From Geodermatophilus pulveris (GTDB lineage Bacteria; Actinomycetota; Actinomycetes; Mycobacteriales; Geodermatophilaceae): a DNA stretch of 64,000 nt. The DNA lies in contig NZ_FZOO01000001.1 of the NCBI RefSeq assembly GCF_900188375.1, forward strand, positions 372,001-436,000, read 5' to 3'. The notes under the pieces were generated by a model. That model searched no databases. It worked only from the letters and a program-made list of their open reading frames with translations, and was not told the origin of the DNA. Both the position numbers and the translations under genes were made by a program. This document shows positions 63,442-64,000 of this stretch, one piece after another. How positions within the stretch are numbered: the stretch's first letter is position 1; every line of letters begins with the position of its first letter.

Positions 63442-64000
63442 GTGACTGCAACTGGTGCCGACCTCACCCTCCGGCACCCGGTGGAGCGCTTCCGGCTGGA
63501 GAACGGGCTGCGCGTCGTGCTGGCGCCCGACCGCAGCGTCCCGGTGGTCGCCGTGACCGTCTCCTACGACGTCGGGATGCGCAACGAGCCCGAGGGCCGC
63601 ACCGGTTTCGCCCACCTCTTCGAGCACCTGATGTTCCAGGGCTCGGCGAACGTCCCGAAGATGGAGCACGCCCGCCTGGTCCAGGCCGCGGGCGGCACCT
63701 TCAACGGCTCGACCCACCAGGACTACACCAATTACTACGAGGCACTGCCTGCCGAGGCCCTCGAGCGCGCCCTGTTCCTCGAGGCCGACCGGATGGCCGC
63801 GCCGGCCATCACCGAGGAGAACCTCCGCAACCAGATCGACGTGGTGAAGGAGGAGATCCGGGTCAACGTGCTCAACCGCCCCTACGGGGCCTTCCCCTGG
63901 CTGCAGCTGCCGCAGATCGCCTTCGACGGCTTCGCCAACACCCACGACGGCTACGGCTCCTTCGTCGACCTGGAGTCCTCGACGGTCGACGACGCCGCGG
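63442..64000 (+). CDS. M16 family zinc metallopeptidase (3' partial)
   Basis: The first 186 residues are visible; the window ends inside the gene. Inverzincin motif H58-L-F-E61-H62 in GFAHLFEHLMFQGS, followed by GGTFNGSTHQDYTNYYE; a downstream Glu for zinc would be in VVKEEIRVN. Pitrilysin/insulinase-type peptidase that degrades small peptides; often followed by a second M16 gene. TAGGGT (63429-63434) ends 7 nt before the GTG, so leaderless. Confidence 0.93.
   Translation, partial: MTATGADLTLRHPVERFRLENGLRVVLAPDRSVPVVAVTVSYDVGMRNEPEGRTGFAHLFEHLMFQGSANVPKMEHARLVQAAGGTFNGSTHQDYTNYYEALPAEALERALFLEADRMAAPAITEENLRNQIDVVKEEIRVNVLNRPYGAFPWLQLPQIAFDGFANTHDGYGSFVDLESSTVDDAA

Overview
The window is about 75% GC DNA with GTG starts, short gaps and frequent 4-bp stop/start overlaps. 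The gene content (mtrA-mtrB-lpqB, SecA with a SEC-C tail, AdnA/AdnB, MoeZ, a mycothiol-type DinB protein, DUF3107, DUF3152, DUF6758, DUF6912, WXG100) points to a high-GC actinobacterium. The style suggests Geodermatophilaceae (Blastococcus, Geodermatophilus, Modestobacter), which is an inference. It is chromosomal housekeeping sequence. I see no phage, insertion sequence, CRISPR array, rRNA or tRNA.

Layout. 1-8.0 kb: the 3' part of manA, then surface-glycan genes: a flippase-like membrane protein, a YfhO-like membrane protein, a GT2 glycosyltransferase, and a three-gene operon (acetyltransferase, aminotransferase, dehydrogenase) resembling the WbpD/WbpE/WbpB steps that make a 2,3-diacetamido-uronic acid nucleotide sugar. 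8.1-21.2 kb: a DUF1524 lipoprotein, ahcY, mtrA-mtrB-lpqB, a ComF-like protein, the hibernation factor hpf, a PPOX protein, an SDR and secA. 21.2-27.9 kb: DUF6459, a LysM protein, a small HTH protein, a SAF/CpaE-like pair, a wax-ester/DGAT-type acyltransferase and DUF6912. 27.9-32.5 kb: a divergent pair made of an EssC/EccC-type FHA-FtsK ATPase and a WXG100 protein, a minimal type VII-like locus. 32.5-42 kb: an HTTM pair, MaoC, NUDIX, a DUF6758-PH-PHP-nuclease cluster, LysE/ArgP, a DUF2236 oxygenase and a hydrolase. 42-58.4 kb: a PQQ-type propeller, a DEAD RNA helicase, a MiaE-like ferritin, DUF3107, TetR/hydrolase, DUF3152, moeZ, a DinB-like protein, an alkyltransferase-like protein and adnA-adnB. 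58.5-64 kb: an epoxide-hydrolase-like protein, an M20 peptidase, a Ser/Thr kinase, a DUF2510 protein and the start of an M16 protease.

From memory, the order manA...ahcY-mtrAB-lpqB-comF-hpf-secA...DGAT...helicase-MiaE-like-DUF3107-TetR-DUF3152-moeZ-ATL-adnAB matches the M. tuberculosis region Rv3255c to Rv3201c. The sugar operon and the WXG100/ATPase pair look like additions to that backbone.

Two sequence-level patterns recur. (1) A hairpin repeat of about 60-75 nt sits directly after the stop codon of at least five genes, always in the same orientation relative to the gene. (2) Many starts have a TAnnnT -10 box ending 6-8 nt upstream, which implies leaderless transcription; in one case (59.40 kb) two divergent leaderless genes share overlapping -10 boxes. 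Start codons were chosen from overlaps, Shine-Dalgarno sequences or these -10 boxes.
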